Shown here one piece after another: positions 53,148 to 61,265 of a stretch of DNA of 64,000 bases. The notes beneath the pieces were generated by a model. It saw only the letters and a program-made list of their open reading frames with translations. It ran no database searches and was not told where the DNA came from. Numbering within the stretch: the stretch's first letter is position 1; every line of letters starts with the position of its first letter. The translations under genes and the position numbers were made by a program. Location of the stretch: positions 124,001 through 188,000 of the forward strand of contig NZ_VZII01000037.1 in NCBI RefSeq assembly GCF_009391885.1. Direction: 5' to 3'. The DNA comes from Pseudomonas sp. MN1F. Lineage in GTDB: Bacteria > Pseudomonadota > Gammaproteobacteria > Pseudomonadales > Pseudomonadaceae.

Positions 53148-54269
53148 TCAGCGGCGGGCAAAGCGCGCCAGGCGTTGTTCGTCGAGGGTCAGGCCCAGGC
53201 CCGGGGTGCGCGGCACGTGCAGCTGGAAGTCGTGGTACTGCGGCGGCTCGTTGACGATCTCTTCGGTCAGCAGCAGCGGCCCGAACAGTTCGGTGCCCCA
53301 GGTCAGCTGGCGCAGCGTGAGGAAGGCATGGGCCGAGGCCAGGGTGCCGATCGAGCCTTCGAGCATGGTCCCGCCATACAGCGCGATACCGGCCGCTTCG
53401 GCGATCTGCGCGGTGCGCAGCACGGCCCGCGGGCCGCCGTTCTTGGCGATCTTCAGGGCGAAGATGCTGGCTGCGCCGTCGGCGGCCAGGCTGAAGGCGT
53501 CCTCGACGCTCTCGATGGATTCGTCGGCCATGATCGGTGCCGGGCTGCGCTGGTTCAGGCGCACCTGGCCGGTGCGGTTGATGCGCGAGATCGGCTGTTC
53601 GATCAGGTCGATGCCGTTGTCGCCGAGCACCTGGCAGGCGCGAATGGCTTGCGACTCGTCCCAGTACTGGTTGACGTCGACGCGCACGCTGGCGCGCTCG
53701 CCCAGCTCGCGCTTGATCGCCACCACGTGCTTGAGGTCGTGCTCCAGCGGGTTGGCGCCGATCTTCAGCTTGAACACGCGGTGGCGGCGGACTTCCAGCA
53801 TGTGCTCGGCTTCGGCGATGTCGCGGGCGGTGTCGCCGCTGGCCAAGGTCCAGGCCACTTCCAGGCTGTCGCGCACACGGCCGCCGAGCAGTTCGCTGAC
53901 CGGCAGGCCGAGGCGCTTGCCCTGGGCGTCGAGCAAGGCGCTTTCGATGCCGGACTTGGCGAAGGTGTTGCCCTTGGCCAGCTTGTCGAGCTTGAGCATG
54001 GCGGCGTTGATGTTGTCGGCTGGCAGGCCGACCAGCGCGGGCGCCAGGTGCGCGTCAATGTTGGCCTTGATGCCCTCGGGGCTCTCGTAGCCGTAGGCCA
54101 GGCCGCCGATGGTGGTGGCCTCGCCGATGCCTTCGACGCCGTCGCTGCAGCGCAGGCGCAGCACTACCAGGGTCTGCTGCTGCATCGTGTGCATGGCCAG
54201 CTTGTGCGGGCGGATGGTCGGCAGGTCGACGATGATCGCGTCCAGCCGTTCGATGGTCGGGCTTGTCAT
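53148..54269 (-). CDS. catB: Muconate cycloisomerase CatB
   Basis: 373 residues in the enolase superfamily. HRVFKLKIGANP holds the KxK catalytic lysine; metal ligands are visible as Asp in VRVDVNQYWDE, Glu in DLIEQPIS and Asp in PIMADESIES; a second base Lys is in IFALKIAKNGG. It lactonises cis,cis-muconate to muconolactone with Mn2+. It follows benK by 30 bases. No catR is adjacent, unlike the usual divergent catR-catBCA layout. Confidence 0.96.
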   Translation of the reverse strand: MTSPTIERLDAIIVDLPTIRPHKLAMHTMQQQTLVVLRLRCSDGVEGIGEATTIGGLAYGYESPEGIKANIDAHLAPALVGLPADNINAAMLKLDKLAKGNTFAKSGIESALLDAQGKRLGLPVSELLGGRVRDSLEVAWTLASGDTARDIAEAEHMLEVRRHRVFKLKIGANPLEHDLKHVVAIKRELGERASVRVDVNQYWDESQAIRACQVLGDNGIDLIEQPISRINRTGQVRLNQRSPAPIMADESIESVEDAFSLAADGAASIFALKIAKNGGPRAVLRTAQIAEAAGIALYGGTMLEGSIGTLASAHAFLTLRQLTWGTELFGPLLLTEEIVNEPPQYHDFQLHVPRTPGLGLTLDEQRLARFARR

Positions 54270-54299
54270 GCAAAAGCTCCAGTTCAGTCAGTTGAAGAA

Positions 54300-55622
54300 T
54301 CAGGCCGCCGCCATCTGGGCCTGGCGCCGGCCACTGGCCAGGTGCACGGCCATGGCCAGCGCGGCAATCGCGCCGGGGATGGCGAAGGCGATGAAATTGA
54401 GTTGCAGCGGCAGGTTGATGCCCATCAGCGCGCCGCCAAGCAGCGGGCCGACGATGGCACCGTTGCGGCCGATGCCCGATGCCCAGCCAAGGCCGGTGGA
54501 GCGCACCGACAGGCCGTAGAGCTGGGCAGCACCGGCATACAGCAGGATCTGCGTGCCGATGGTGGTGGCACCCGCGACGAAGATCAGCAGGTAGAGAACC
54601 GGCATCGGGCTGTTCACCCCAAGCAGGCTGATCGACAACGCAGCCGCGATGAAGAAGGCCACCTTGACCTTGACCAGGTTGTAGCGATCCCCCAGCCAGC
54701 CGCCGAGAATTGCCCCGGCCATGCCGCCGAAGTTCAGCGCCAGCAGGAACGACAGGCTCGACCCCAGGCTGTAGCCGGCGTTGGCCATCAGCTTGGGTAG
54801 CCACGCGCTCAGCGCATAGACCATCAGCAGGCAGCAGAAGAACGCCAGCCACAGGGCCAGGGTGCGGATGGCCAGGCCGTTGCGGAACAGTTCCAGCACC
54901 GAGCTGCCAGCGCCTTTGCGGTCCGCCGCCTGCAGCGTGTCATCCGCCTGCACATCGCAATCCGGGGCCAGGCGCTTGAGCAGCTTGCGCGCTTCATCGG
55001 TACGCCCCTGGCGCACCAGGAAGCCAACGGATTCCGGCAGGTAGTAAAGAATCACCGGCAACAGCAGCAACGGCACCGCAGCGGCGAAGAACATCGACTC
55101 CCAGCCAAAGCGCGGCAGCATGAAGATGCCGACCCCTGCCGAGAGCATGCCGCCCAGCGAATAGCCGCTGAACATGATCGCCACCAGGGTGCTGCGCAGG
55201 CGTTTGGGCGCGTATTCGTTCATCAGCGCCACGGCGTTGGGCATCAGGCCGCCGCAGCCGAGGCCGGCGATGAAGCGGTAGATGCCGAACTCGCCGGGGC
55301 TGCTGGCAAAGCCGTTGAGGATGGTCGCCCCGGAGAACAAGGCGAAACAGATGGCGATCCCTTTCTTGCGCCCGATGCGGTCGGCCAGGCTGCCGAATGC
55401 CAGGGCGCCGAACATCATGCCGAACAGCGCGTAGCTGCCCAGCGCGCCGGCTTGCAACGGGGTCAGGCCCCACTCCTTCATGATCACCGGCAGCACGACG
55501 CCGTAGATGAACAGGTCGTAGCCGTCAAAGATCAGCAGCAGGCCGCACAAGGCCATGACCAGCCAGTGAAATGACGTGAAGCGGGCGTTATCGATGATCG
55601 GGTGTACGTCTAGGGTTCGCAT
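54300..55622 (-). CDS. benK: Benzoate MFS transporter BenK
   Basis: 440 residues, 12 membrane segments, aromatic acid:H+ symporter (AAHS) family. The family motif DGYDLFIYGVVLP is in the first membrane segment and GSLADRIGRKKGIAICFALF is the MFS loop 2-3 motif. It imports benzoate. The ATG at 55622 follows AGAGAGAC. The frame extends upstream into benD only as non-protein sequence. It lies 65 bases after benD. Confidence 0.95.
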   Translation of the reverse strand: MRTLDVHPIIDNARFTSFHWLVMALCGLLLIFDGYDLFIYGVVLPVIMKEWGLTPLQAGALGSYALFGMMFGALAFGSLADRIGRKKGIAICFALFSGATILNGFASSPGEFGIYRFIAGLGCGGLMPNAVALMNEYAPKRLRSTLVAIMFSGYSLGGMLSAGVGIFMLPRFGWESMFFAAAVPLLLLPVILYYLPESVGFLVRQGRTDEARKLLKRLAPDCDVQADDTLQAADRKGAGSSVLELFRNGLAIRTLALWLAFFCCLLMVYALSAWLPKLMANAGYSLGSSLSFLLALNFGGMAGAILGGWLGDRYNLVKVKVAFFIAAALSISLLGVNSPMPVLYLLIFVAGATTIGTQILLYAGAAQLYGLSVRSTGLGWASGIGRNGAIVGPLLGGALMGINLPLQLNFIAFAIPGAIAALAMAVHLASGRRQAQMAAA

Positions 55623-55687
55623 GGCATCTGTCTCTCTTGTTGTTGTTTTGGAGGAACGCTTTGCCTGGGGGCTTTGATGAGGAGTGT

Positions 55688-56449
55688 TCAGCCGAGGTCG
55701 CCGCCCCCCACCGGCAAGGTCACGCCGGTGATGTAGGAGGCCTCGTCGGAGGCCAGGAAGAGGATCGCGCCGACCTGTTCGTCGATGCTGCCGTAGCGGT
55801 GCATCAGGCTGCTGTCGAGGGTCTGGTCGACGATCTGCTGGTACCAGGCCTTTTCCTGCTCGCTCTGCTCGCTGGTGTTGCGCGGCACCCGGCGCGGGGG
55901 CGCTTCCGTGCCGCCTGGCGCGGTGGCGTTGACACGAATGCCGCGGCCGGCGGTTTCGAAGGCCAGGCACGCGGTGAGTGCGTTGACGCCGCCCTTGGCC
56001 GCGCCGTACGGCACGCGGTTGACCCCACGGGTGGCGATCGACGAGACGTTGACGATGGCACCGCTGCAGCGTTCGAGCATGTACGGCAGTGCCGCGTGGC
56101 AGCACCACAGGGTGGGGAACAGCGAGCGGCGCACTTCGGCCTCGATCTGCTCCACTTCATAGTGCTCGAAGGGCTTGGCCCAGATGGTGCCGCCGACGTT
56201 GTTGACGAGGATGTCGAGGCGGCCGAAGGTTGCCACCGCCGTGGCCATGACCTGGGAGCAATCGGCATACCGTTCGAGGTCGGCAGTCAGGGTCAGCATG
56301 CCCTCCCCGGCCAGTTCGTGGACCAGCTCGGAACGGTCCACCGCCACCACCTGCGCGCCTTCGGCCTTGAGCCGCCAGCACACGCCGCGGCCAATGCCTT
56401 GGGCGGCGCCGGTGACCAGCGCGACCTTGCCTTGGAATCTGTTGTTCAT
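55688..56449 (-). CDS. benD: 1,6-dihydroxycyclohexa-2,4-diene-1-carboxylate dehydrogenase BenD
   Basis: 253 residues, short-chain dehydrogenase. Cofactor loop TGAAQGIGRG, NNVGG, and the catalytic Tyr/Lys in YGAAKGGVNALT with Ser in VNVSSIATRG. It oxidises and decarboxylates benzoate cis-diol to catechol with NAD+. ATG at 56449 preceded by AGGAAAGAG. It lies 104 bases after benC. Confidence 0.95.
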   Translation of the reverse strand: MNNRFQGKVALVTGAAQGIGRGVCWRLKAEGAQVVAVDRSELVHELAGEGMLTLTADLERYADCSQVMATAVATFGRLDILVNNVGGTIWAKPFEHYEVEQIEAEVRRSLFPTLWCCHAALPYMLERCSGAIVNVSSIATRGVNRVPYGAAKGGVNALTACLAFETAGRGIRVNATAPGGTEAPPRRVPRNTSEQSEQEKAWYQQIVDQTLDSSLMHRYGSIDEQVGAILFLASDEASYITGVTLPVGGGDLG

Positions 56450-56553
56450 CGCTCTTTCCTCATTTGCCCCATCGCCGGCAAAGCCCTCGCCGAGGCCATT
56501 GCAATAAAAGGAGGCCACCGGCACCCGCACGATGCCGGCAGCCCCAAGGAAAC

Positions 56554-57567
56554 TCAGGCAGCCGCCGCCGCGAACTTCTCGTAATAGAAATTCACCGGGT
56601 TGATGTCCTGCTCGCGCAGGTACTGGCTCACCGCCTCGACCATCGGCGGCGGCCCGCACAGGTACACATCGACATCGCCGTCATTGAGGTGCTGCGGCGC
56701 AATGTGCTGGGTCACGTAGCCCTTCTGCGGGTACTGGCTGTCGGGGTTGGCCACGCAGGCGCTGAAGGTGAAGTTGGGGATGCACGCCGCCAAGTCCTGC
56801 AAGCGGTCCAGTTCGACCAGGTCGAAATCGTTGGTCACCCCGTAGATCAGGTGCAGCGGGTGCTCGCTGCCCTGCTCGGCAATCTTCTCCAGCATCGCCG
56901 TGAACGGTGCCAGGCCCGTACCACCGGCCAGCAGCAACAGTGGGCGCTCGATCGGCCGCAGGTAGAAGCTGCCCAATGGGCCAGCCAGGCTCATGCTGTC
57001 GCCGGCCTTGGCCAGGCTGGTGAGGAAGCTGCTCATCAGGCCGCCCGGCACGTTGCGGATCAGGAAGCTGACCTCGCCGTCCTTCTGCAGCGAGCTGAAG
57101 GAATAGGCGCGGCTCTGGTCGCTGCCCGGCACCTTGAGGTTGACGTACTGCCCCGGCAGGAACGCCAGGCGGCCCAGTGCCTCACCCTTGATCGACAAGG
57201 CGATGGTGCTGGCCGACAGCTGGCGCACCTGGCTGATGGCCGCCTCGAAGCTGGCTTGTTCGGTCTTGCACAGTTGTGACGAGGCCGGAATGCGCACCAC
57301 GCAGTCGCTTTCGGCGCGCATCTGGCAGGTCAGCACGTAGCCTTCGGCGATTTCATCCTCGCTCAGGGCGTCTTCGATGAAGTTGTCGCCCAGGTCGTAA
57401 CGCCCGGACTCGGCCTTGCACTTGCAGGTACCGCAGGCGCCGTCGCGGCAGTCCAGCGGGATGTTGATGCCCTGGCGGTAGGCGGCATCGGCCACGGTTT
57501 CATGGCCGCTGGCCTCGATGAAGCGGGTCACCCCGTCTTCGAAATTAAGCGCGATCTGGAAGCTCAT
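56554..57567 (-). CDS. benC: Benzoate 1,2-dioxygenase reductase BenC
   Basis: 337 residues. N-terminal plant-type ferredoxin with cluster cysteines in CRDGACGTCKC and later LTCQM, then the FAD domain (RAYSFSS) and NAD domain (LLLAGGTGLAPF, CGPPPMVEAV). It passes electrons from NADH to the BenAB oxygenase. ATG at 57567 with GAGGTGC upstream. It lies 70 bases after benB. Confidence 0.96.
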   Translation of the reverse strand: MSFQIALNFEDGVTRFIEASGHETVADAAYRQGINIPLDCRDGACGTCKCKAESGRYDLGDNFIEDALSEDEIAEGYVLTCQMRAESDCVVRIPASSQLCKTEQASFEAAISQVRQLSASTIALSIKGEALGRLAFLPGQYVNLKVPGSDQSRAYSFSSLQKDGEVSFLIRNVPGGLMSSFLTSLAKAGDSMSLAGPLGSFYLRPIERPLLLLAGGTGLAPFTAMLEKIAEQGSEHPLHLIYGVTNDFDLVELDRLQDLAACIPNFTFSACVANPDSQYPQKGYVTQHIAPQHLNDGDVDVYLCGPPPMVEAVSQYLREQDINPVNFYYEKFAAAAA

Positions 57568-57637
57568 GTTGCACCTCACGGGCGAGCCTGGCCGCGGCGC
57601 GCCAAAGGGCACACCGAGCGGCTCGCGATACCTCGGA

Positions 57638-58123
57638 TCAGATGTGGTAGATGTCGATGACCTGACGCACGTAGTCGTTCTTCAGCACCACCTTCTTGGC
57701 CTTGATCAGCGGCTGCTCGCCGTGCAGGTCGAGGGTGTAGAAACTGGTGCCGAAGTAGCTGTCGGTGGTCTTGTAGCGGAAGCTCAGGGTGTGCCAGTTG
57801 AAGCGCACCTGGCAGCTGCCTTCGCCCTGTTCGACGATCTCGATGTTGCTGATGTTGTGCGAGGTGCGGGTGTCCGGCACGGTCGCGCTGGAGCGCTCGG
57901 TCTTGATGCGGAACACGCGGTCTTCAAGGCCGCCACGGTTGCCGTACCAGATCAGCGAGATTTCGCTCTGTGGGTCTTCGGTGAGGGTGTCGTCATCGTC
58001 CCAGGACGGCATCCAGAAGGTCGCGTCGCTGGCGTACAGTTCCAGCCACTGGTCCCACTGGGCATCGTCCAGGTAGCGCGCTTCGCGGTAGAGGAAGTCG
58101 CGCACGGTGTCATGCAGGCTCAT
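57638..58123 (-). CDS. benB: Benzoate 1,2-dioxygenase small subunit BenB
   Basis: 161 residues with the NTF2-like beta-subunit fold: FLYREARYLDDAQWDQWLEL and ATFWMPSWDDDDTL are hallmark sequence of the aromatic-ring-hydroxylating dioxygenase small subunit. It has a structural role in the alpha3-beta3 enzyme. Its ATG overlaps the benA stop (ATGA). Confidence 0.96.
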   Translation of the reverse strand: MSLHDTVRDFLYREARYLDDAQWDQWLELYASDATFWMPSWDDDDTLTEDPQSEISLIWYGNRGGLEDRVFRIKTERSSATVPDTRTSHNISNIEIVEQGEGSCQVRFNWHTLSFRYKTTDSYFGTSFYTLDLHGEQPLIKAKKVVLKNDYVRQVIDIYHI

Positions 58124-59490
58124 TGCACGGCCTCCACGGGAATCAGTTGCTGTGCCTGTTGATGCTCCAGTTTCAGCGCCTTGATCATGGTGTCCTGCCA
58201 GTACTTGTGCTGCAGCACGAACAGGCCCTCGTCCTCGGTGCGCACGCCCGACAGCAGCGGCTTGAGTTCGATTTCCTTCGCTGCGTCATCGGCACCTTCG
58301 ACCCAGTGCTGCGCGCCACGGGACATGTCATTCCAGCCGGTGCCGCCGCCGTAGCCGGTCTGGCAGGAGCGGAATTCTTCAAGGTCGTCTGGGGTGGCCA
58401 TGCCACTGACGTTGAAGAAGTCTTCGTACTGGCGGATACGCTTGGCCCGGGCATCAGCGCTCTCGCCCTTCGGCGCGATGCAATAGATGGTGATTTCGGT
58501 CTTGTTCACCGAAATCGGCCGGGCGATGCGGATCTGCGAACTGAACTGGTCCATCAGGTACACATTCGGGTACAGGCACAGGTTGCGCGAGTTCTCGATC
58601 ATCCAGTCGGCGCGGGCCTGGCCGAAGTCGGCGGCCAGCTGGTCGCGGCGCTCGAAGGCCGGGCGGTCTTCAGGGTTGGCCCAGCGGGTCCACAGCAGCA
58701 GGTGGCCGTGGTCGAAGGAATAGAAGCCACCGCCCTGCTTGGCCCAGGCACCGGCGCTCATGGTCTTGATCTCGTCACCCGCTTCGCGCTGCTTGCGCTG
58801 GTTCTGAGTGGCGGCGTAGTTCCAGTGCACGGAGCTGACGTGGTAACCGTCGGCGCCGTTCTCGGCGGTGAGCTTCCAGTTGCCCTCGTAGATGTACGAG
58901 CTGGCACCGCGCAGCACTTCCAGGCCCTCCGGGGATTGGTCAACGATCATGTCGATGATCTTGGCGGACTCACCCAGGTGCTCGACCAGCGGCTTGACAT
59001 CGGCATTCAGGCTGCCGAACAGAAAGCCACGGTAGGACTCGAAGCGGGCAACCTTGGTCAGGTCGTGGGAGCCGTCGCAGTTGAAGCTGTCGGGGTAGCC
59101 GGCGTTGCTCGGGTCTTTGACCTTGAGTAGCTTGCCGCTGTTGTTGAAGGTCCAGCCGTGGAACGGGCAGGTGTAGCTGGAGCGGTTGCCGCGCTTGTGC
59201 CGGCACAGCATGGCACCGCGGTGGCTGCAGGCATTGAGGAAGGCATTGAGTTCCCCGTCCTTGTTGCGCGCGATGAAGATCGGCTGGCGCCCCATGGTCA
59301 GGGTGAGGTAGTCATTTTTCTCGGGAATCTGGCTTTCATGGGCCAGGTAGATCCAGTTGCCCTCGAAGATGTGCTTCATCTCCAGGTCGAACAGGCGCGG
59401 GTCGGTGAACATTTCACGTTTGCAGCGATAGACGCCGGTTTCGCGATCGTCCTCGAGCATGGCATTGAGGTAGTCGAATCCCAGGGACAT
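58120..59490 (-). CDS. benA: Benzoate 1,2-dioxygenase large subunit BenA
   Basis: 456 residues. Rieske centre ligands are in CSHRGAMLC and YTCPFHGW; the mononuclear iron ligands are in GADGYHVSSVHW, with a later Asp. It adds O2 to benzoate to give the 1,2-cis-diol. The ATG at 59490 (MSLGFDYLNAMLEDD) is preferred to one five codons earlier because GGAG lies 9 bases before it and the earlier ATG has no ribosome site. First gene of the cluster, under the BenR-type operators at 59554-59589. Confidence 0.96.
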   Translation of the reverse strand: MSLGFDYLNAMLEDDRETGVYRCKREMFTDPRLFDLEMKHIFEGNWIYLAHESQIPEKNDYLTLTMGRQPIFIARNKDGELNAFLNACSHRGAMLCRHKRGNRSSYTCPFHGWTFNNSGKLLKVKDPSNAGYPDSFNCDGSHDLTKVARFESYRGFLFGSLNADVKPLVEHLGESAKIIDMIVDQSPEGLEVLRGASSYIYEGNWKLTAENGADGYHVSSVHWNYAATQNQRKQREAGDEIKTMSAGAWAKQGGGFYSFDHGHLLLWTRWANPEDRPAFERRDQLAADFGQARADWMIENSRNLCLYPNVYLMDQFSSQIRIARPISVNKTEITIYCIAPKGESADARAKRIRQYEDFFNVSGMATPDDLEEFRSCQTGYGGGTGWNDMSRGAQHWVEGADDAAKEIELKPLLSGVRTEDEGLFVLQHKYWQDTMIKALKLEHQQAQQLIPVEAVQ

Positions 59491-59526
59491 GGCCAGGGTC
59501 TCCATTGTTATAGTTCAGACCGGGTC

Positions 59527-59589
59527 AGGTTAGGGTTTGCCCTGGGGCGGCAATATCCATCGTCTGCAGAGTGCTATCCGTTTTGTGCA
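59527..59589 (-). promoter_or_regulatory. BenR/XylS-type benA promoter with two direct half-site repeats
   Basis: On the minus strand TGCA-N6-GGATA occurs twice: TGCACAAAACGGATA (59575-59589) and TGCAGACGATGGATA (59554-59568), with a 6-base spacer, a 21-bp period. A TAACCT hexamer at 59527-59532 follows the proximal GGATA by 21 bases. That is the spacing of the TOL plasmid Pm promoter bound by XylS, whose chromosomal homologue BenR activates ben genes with benzoate. Sequence match seen; activation inferred. Confidence 0.85.
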
Positions 59590-59615
59590 ATTATCGGCGC
59601 AATAGCATTTATCCA

Positions 59616-59645
59616 TTGAACAGTGCGCAGCGCCTGAAGTAAGCT
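59616..59645 (+). promoter_or_regulatory. Candidate promoter for the aromatic leader and DAHP synthase gene
   Basis: TTGAAC and TAAGCT with an 18-base spacer, 24 bases before the first leader ATG. The -35 box is good, the -10 box poor. It would start a leader transcript of about 470 bases. Inference from consensus only. Confidence 0.35.
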
Positions 59646-59669
59646 CGGGCTCATTCACTGGAGCGCGAC

Positions 59670-59789
59670 ATGCCGAAACTCACCCGCAACCCCGCCAACC
59701 ACACCGGTCGCAACCTGCGCCCTGTGCTGGCCGTTGCCGGCTGCCAGGCTGCTGCCAGCTATTACTTTGGGTATTGGTTTAGCCACTAG
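59670..59789 (+). CDS. Leader peptide 1 (39 aa, Tyr/Phe/Trp-rich end)
   Basis: A short frame MPKLTRNPANHTGRNLRPVL that ends AASYYFGYWFSH and stop: six of the last nine residues are aromatic (Tyr, Tyr, Phe, Tyr, Trp, Phe). GGAG lies 6 bases before the ATG. The stop is followed by alternative stems (59768-59811) and a strong intrinsic terminator (59846-59880) ahead of the DAHP synthase gene. This is the layout of a transcription attenuator sensing charged aromatic tRNAs, fitting control of the first enzyme of aromatic biosynthesis. The N-terminal 30 residues are basic and have no evident function. Confidence 0.7.
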   Translation: MPKLTRNPANHTGRNLRPVLAVAGCQAAASYYFGYWFSH

Positions 59790-59811
59790 GCGCCGATACC
59801 CACCCGGCGCC
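59768..59811 (+). promoter_or_regulatory. Mutually exclusive stems over the leader 1 aromatic codons
   Basis: TGGGTATTGG (59768-59777, within the Phe-Gly-Tyr-Trp codons) pairs over 10 bp with CCGATACCCA (59793-59802), one wobble. The alternative stem GGCGCCG (59789-59795) with CGGCGCC (59805-59811) shares bases 59793-59795, so both cannot form. A downstream GGGGCCGCCG (59820-59829) can pair, with bulges, with either CCGGCGCCC (59804-59812) or part of the terminator. A ribosome stalled on the aromatic codons would melt the first stem. Confidence 0.55.
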
Positions 59812-59845
59812 CACCTTCGAGGGGCCGCCGAACATGAGAATACTC

Positions 59846-59880
59846 AAACCCCCGGTCGGCTCCCCGACCGGGGGTTTTGC
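59846..59880 (+). terminator. Strong intrinsic terminator (attenuator) upstream of DAHP synthase gene
   Basis: AAACCCCCGGTCGG, loop CTCC, CCGACCGGGGGTTT: a perfect 14-bp stem running into TTTTGCTTTT. It stands 56 bases after the leader 1 stop and ahead of leader 2 and the synthase gene on the same strand, so it can end transcription early. Confidence 0.9.
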
Positions 59881-59926
59881 TTTTCAGGCCATTGCACTTT
59901 TACCGATGCGAACCGAGGACAGATTC

Positions 59927-60073
59927 ATGAACTACGCCACTTATTACTACGCAAGCACCTATGCCTGGCGATTTAGCCAATCCCGTTCGGGCCAGCCTGC
60001 CGCCTCCGATCGGTCCCTCACCGGTGGCAATGCTGCAGACAATCAATCAACGAATAGTCGAACACCTCGATAG
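59927..60073 (+). CDS. Leader peptide 2 (48 aa, Tyr-rich start)
   Basis: MNYATYYYASTYAWRFSQS begins a 48-residue frame with five Tyr, one Trp and one Phe in its first 16 residues; the rest is hydrophilic. GAGGA lies about 8 bases before the ATG. It begins 47 bases after the terminator and stops 49 bases before the DAHP synthase ATG, with which it overlaps only in frames not used by the enzyme. Its TGG-x-TTTAGCCA stretch resembles the end of leader 1 (TGGTTTAGCCA), hinting at a duplication. Likely a second aromatic sensor acting on translation or Rho; that is inference. Confidence 0.55.
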   Translation: MNYATYYYASTYAWRFSQSRSGQPAASDRSLTGGNAADNQSTNSRTPR

Positions 60074-60122
60074 GGCCGACCGCGCGGGCCAGAACCCGCC
60101 GTCCGCCCAGGGAACATACGCC

Positions 60123-61184
60123 ATGCACGCCTCCAACCTCGCTCTGCCCCTGACCCAACCGCAAGCGGCCAACACCACCGTCAGCCAGCGCCTGCCCAGC
60201 CCGCACCTGCTCAAGCAACAGATGCCGCTGTCTACCGAACTCGCCCAGCAAGTCCACAGCCAGCGCCAGGCCATCCGCGCCATTCTCGACGGCCGCGATG
60301 AGCGCCTGCTGGTGATCGTCGGCCCGTGCTCGATCCACGACCCCCGCTCGGCCCTGGAATACGCCGACCGCCTGGCGGCGCTGAGCCGCGAAGTCGATGA
60401 CAAGCTGCTGCTGGTGATGCGTGCCTATGTGGAAAAGCCGCGCACCACGGTCGGCTGGAAAGGCCTGGCCTACGACCCGCACCTCGATGGCAGCGACGAC
60501 ATGCATGCCGGCATCGCCCTGTCCCGTGGCTTGATGCTGAGCATGATCGAACGTGGCTTGCCGATTGCCACCGAGTTGCTGCAACCGATGGCGGCCGGCT
60601 ACTTCGATGACCTGCTGGGCTGGGCGGCGATTGGCGCACGCACCACCGAATCGCAGATTCACCGGGAAATGGTCAGCGGCCTGGCGCTGCCAGTCGGTTT
60701 CAAGAACGGCACCGACGGTGGCGTTGGCATCGCCTGTGACGCCATGCGCAGCGCTGCGGCCCCGCACCGCCATTTCGGCATGGATGCGCAGGGCTACCCG
60801 GCGATCATCGAGACCTTGGGCAACCCGGACACCCACCTGGTGCTGCGCGGCGGCCATAACGGCCCGAACTACGATGCCGGCAGCATTGCCCAGGCCCGCC
60901 AAGGGCTGGCCAAGGCAGGTTTGCAGGCCCGCATCATGGTCGACTGCAGCCATGCCAACAGCGGCAAGGACCCGGCCCGCCAGCCCGCCGTGTTCGAGGA
61001 CGTGCTGGCCCAGCGCCTGGCGGGTGACCGCGCGATTGTCGGCGTGATGCTCGAAGGCCACCTGTTCGATGGCTGCCAGGCGCTGGGCAAGGGCGCGCTG
61101 AAATACGGCGTGTCGATCACCGATGGCTGCCTGGGCTGGAGCGCGACCGAGAGCTTGCTGCGCGAGGCCGCAGCGCGTCTGTGA
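60123..61184 (+). CDS. aroF: Type I 3-deoxy-7-phosphoheptulonate (DAHP) synthase
   Basis: 353 residues from ATG at 60123 (MHASNLALPLTQPQAANTTV). LLVIVGPCSIHDPRSALEYA, MRAYVEKPRTTVGWKGL, VGFKNGTDGGVGIACDAMRS and IMVDCSHANSGKDPARQP are the AroFGH-type signatures, with Lys, His, Glu and Asp metal and phosphate ligands. It joins phosphoenolpyruvate and erythrose 4-phosphate, the first step to Phe, Tyr and Trp. I cannot tell which amino acid feeds back on this isozyme; the leaders upstream sense Tyr, Phe and Trp codons. AGGGAA lies upstream. The frame open before 60123 covers leader 2 and is not protein-like. Confidence 0.95.
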   Translation: MHASNLALPLTQPQAANTTVSQRLPSPHLLKQQMPLSTELAQQVHSQRQAIRAILDGRDERLLVIVGPCSIHDPRSALEYADRLAALSREVDDKLLLVMRAYVEKPRTTVGWKGLAYDPHLDGSDDMHAGIALSRGLMLSMIERGLPIATELLQPMAAGYFDDLLGWAAIGARTTESQIHREMVSGLALPVGFKNGTDGGVGIACDAMRSAAAPHRHFGMDAQGYPAIIETLGNPDTHLVLRGGHNGPNYDAGSIAQARQGLAKAGLQARIMVDCSHANSGKDPARQPAVFEDVLAQRLAGDRAIVGVMLEGHLFDGCQALGKGALKYGVSITDGCLGWSATESLLREAAARL

Positions 61185-61265
61185 AGCGGCTACAGCAAGC
61201 CTGGCGAGACATGACCCGATCAAGTGCGCTAGGCTTGCCGTTTTCACCCCCAAGGAGCAGTAACC

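Noticed and set aside
60085..60105. GCGGG...CCCGC hairpin between leader 2 and the DAHP synthase start as a second terminator
   Set aside because: Only 5 bp of stem and no T-run.
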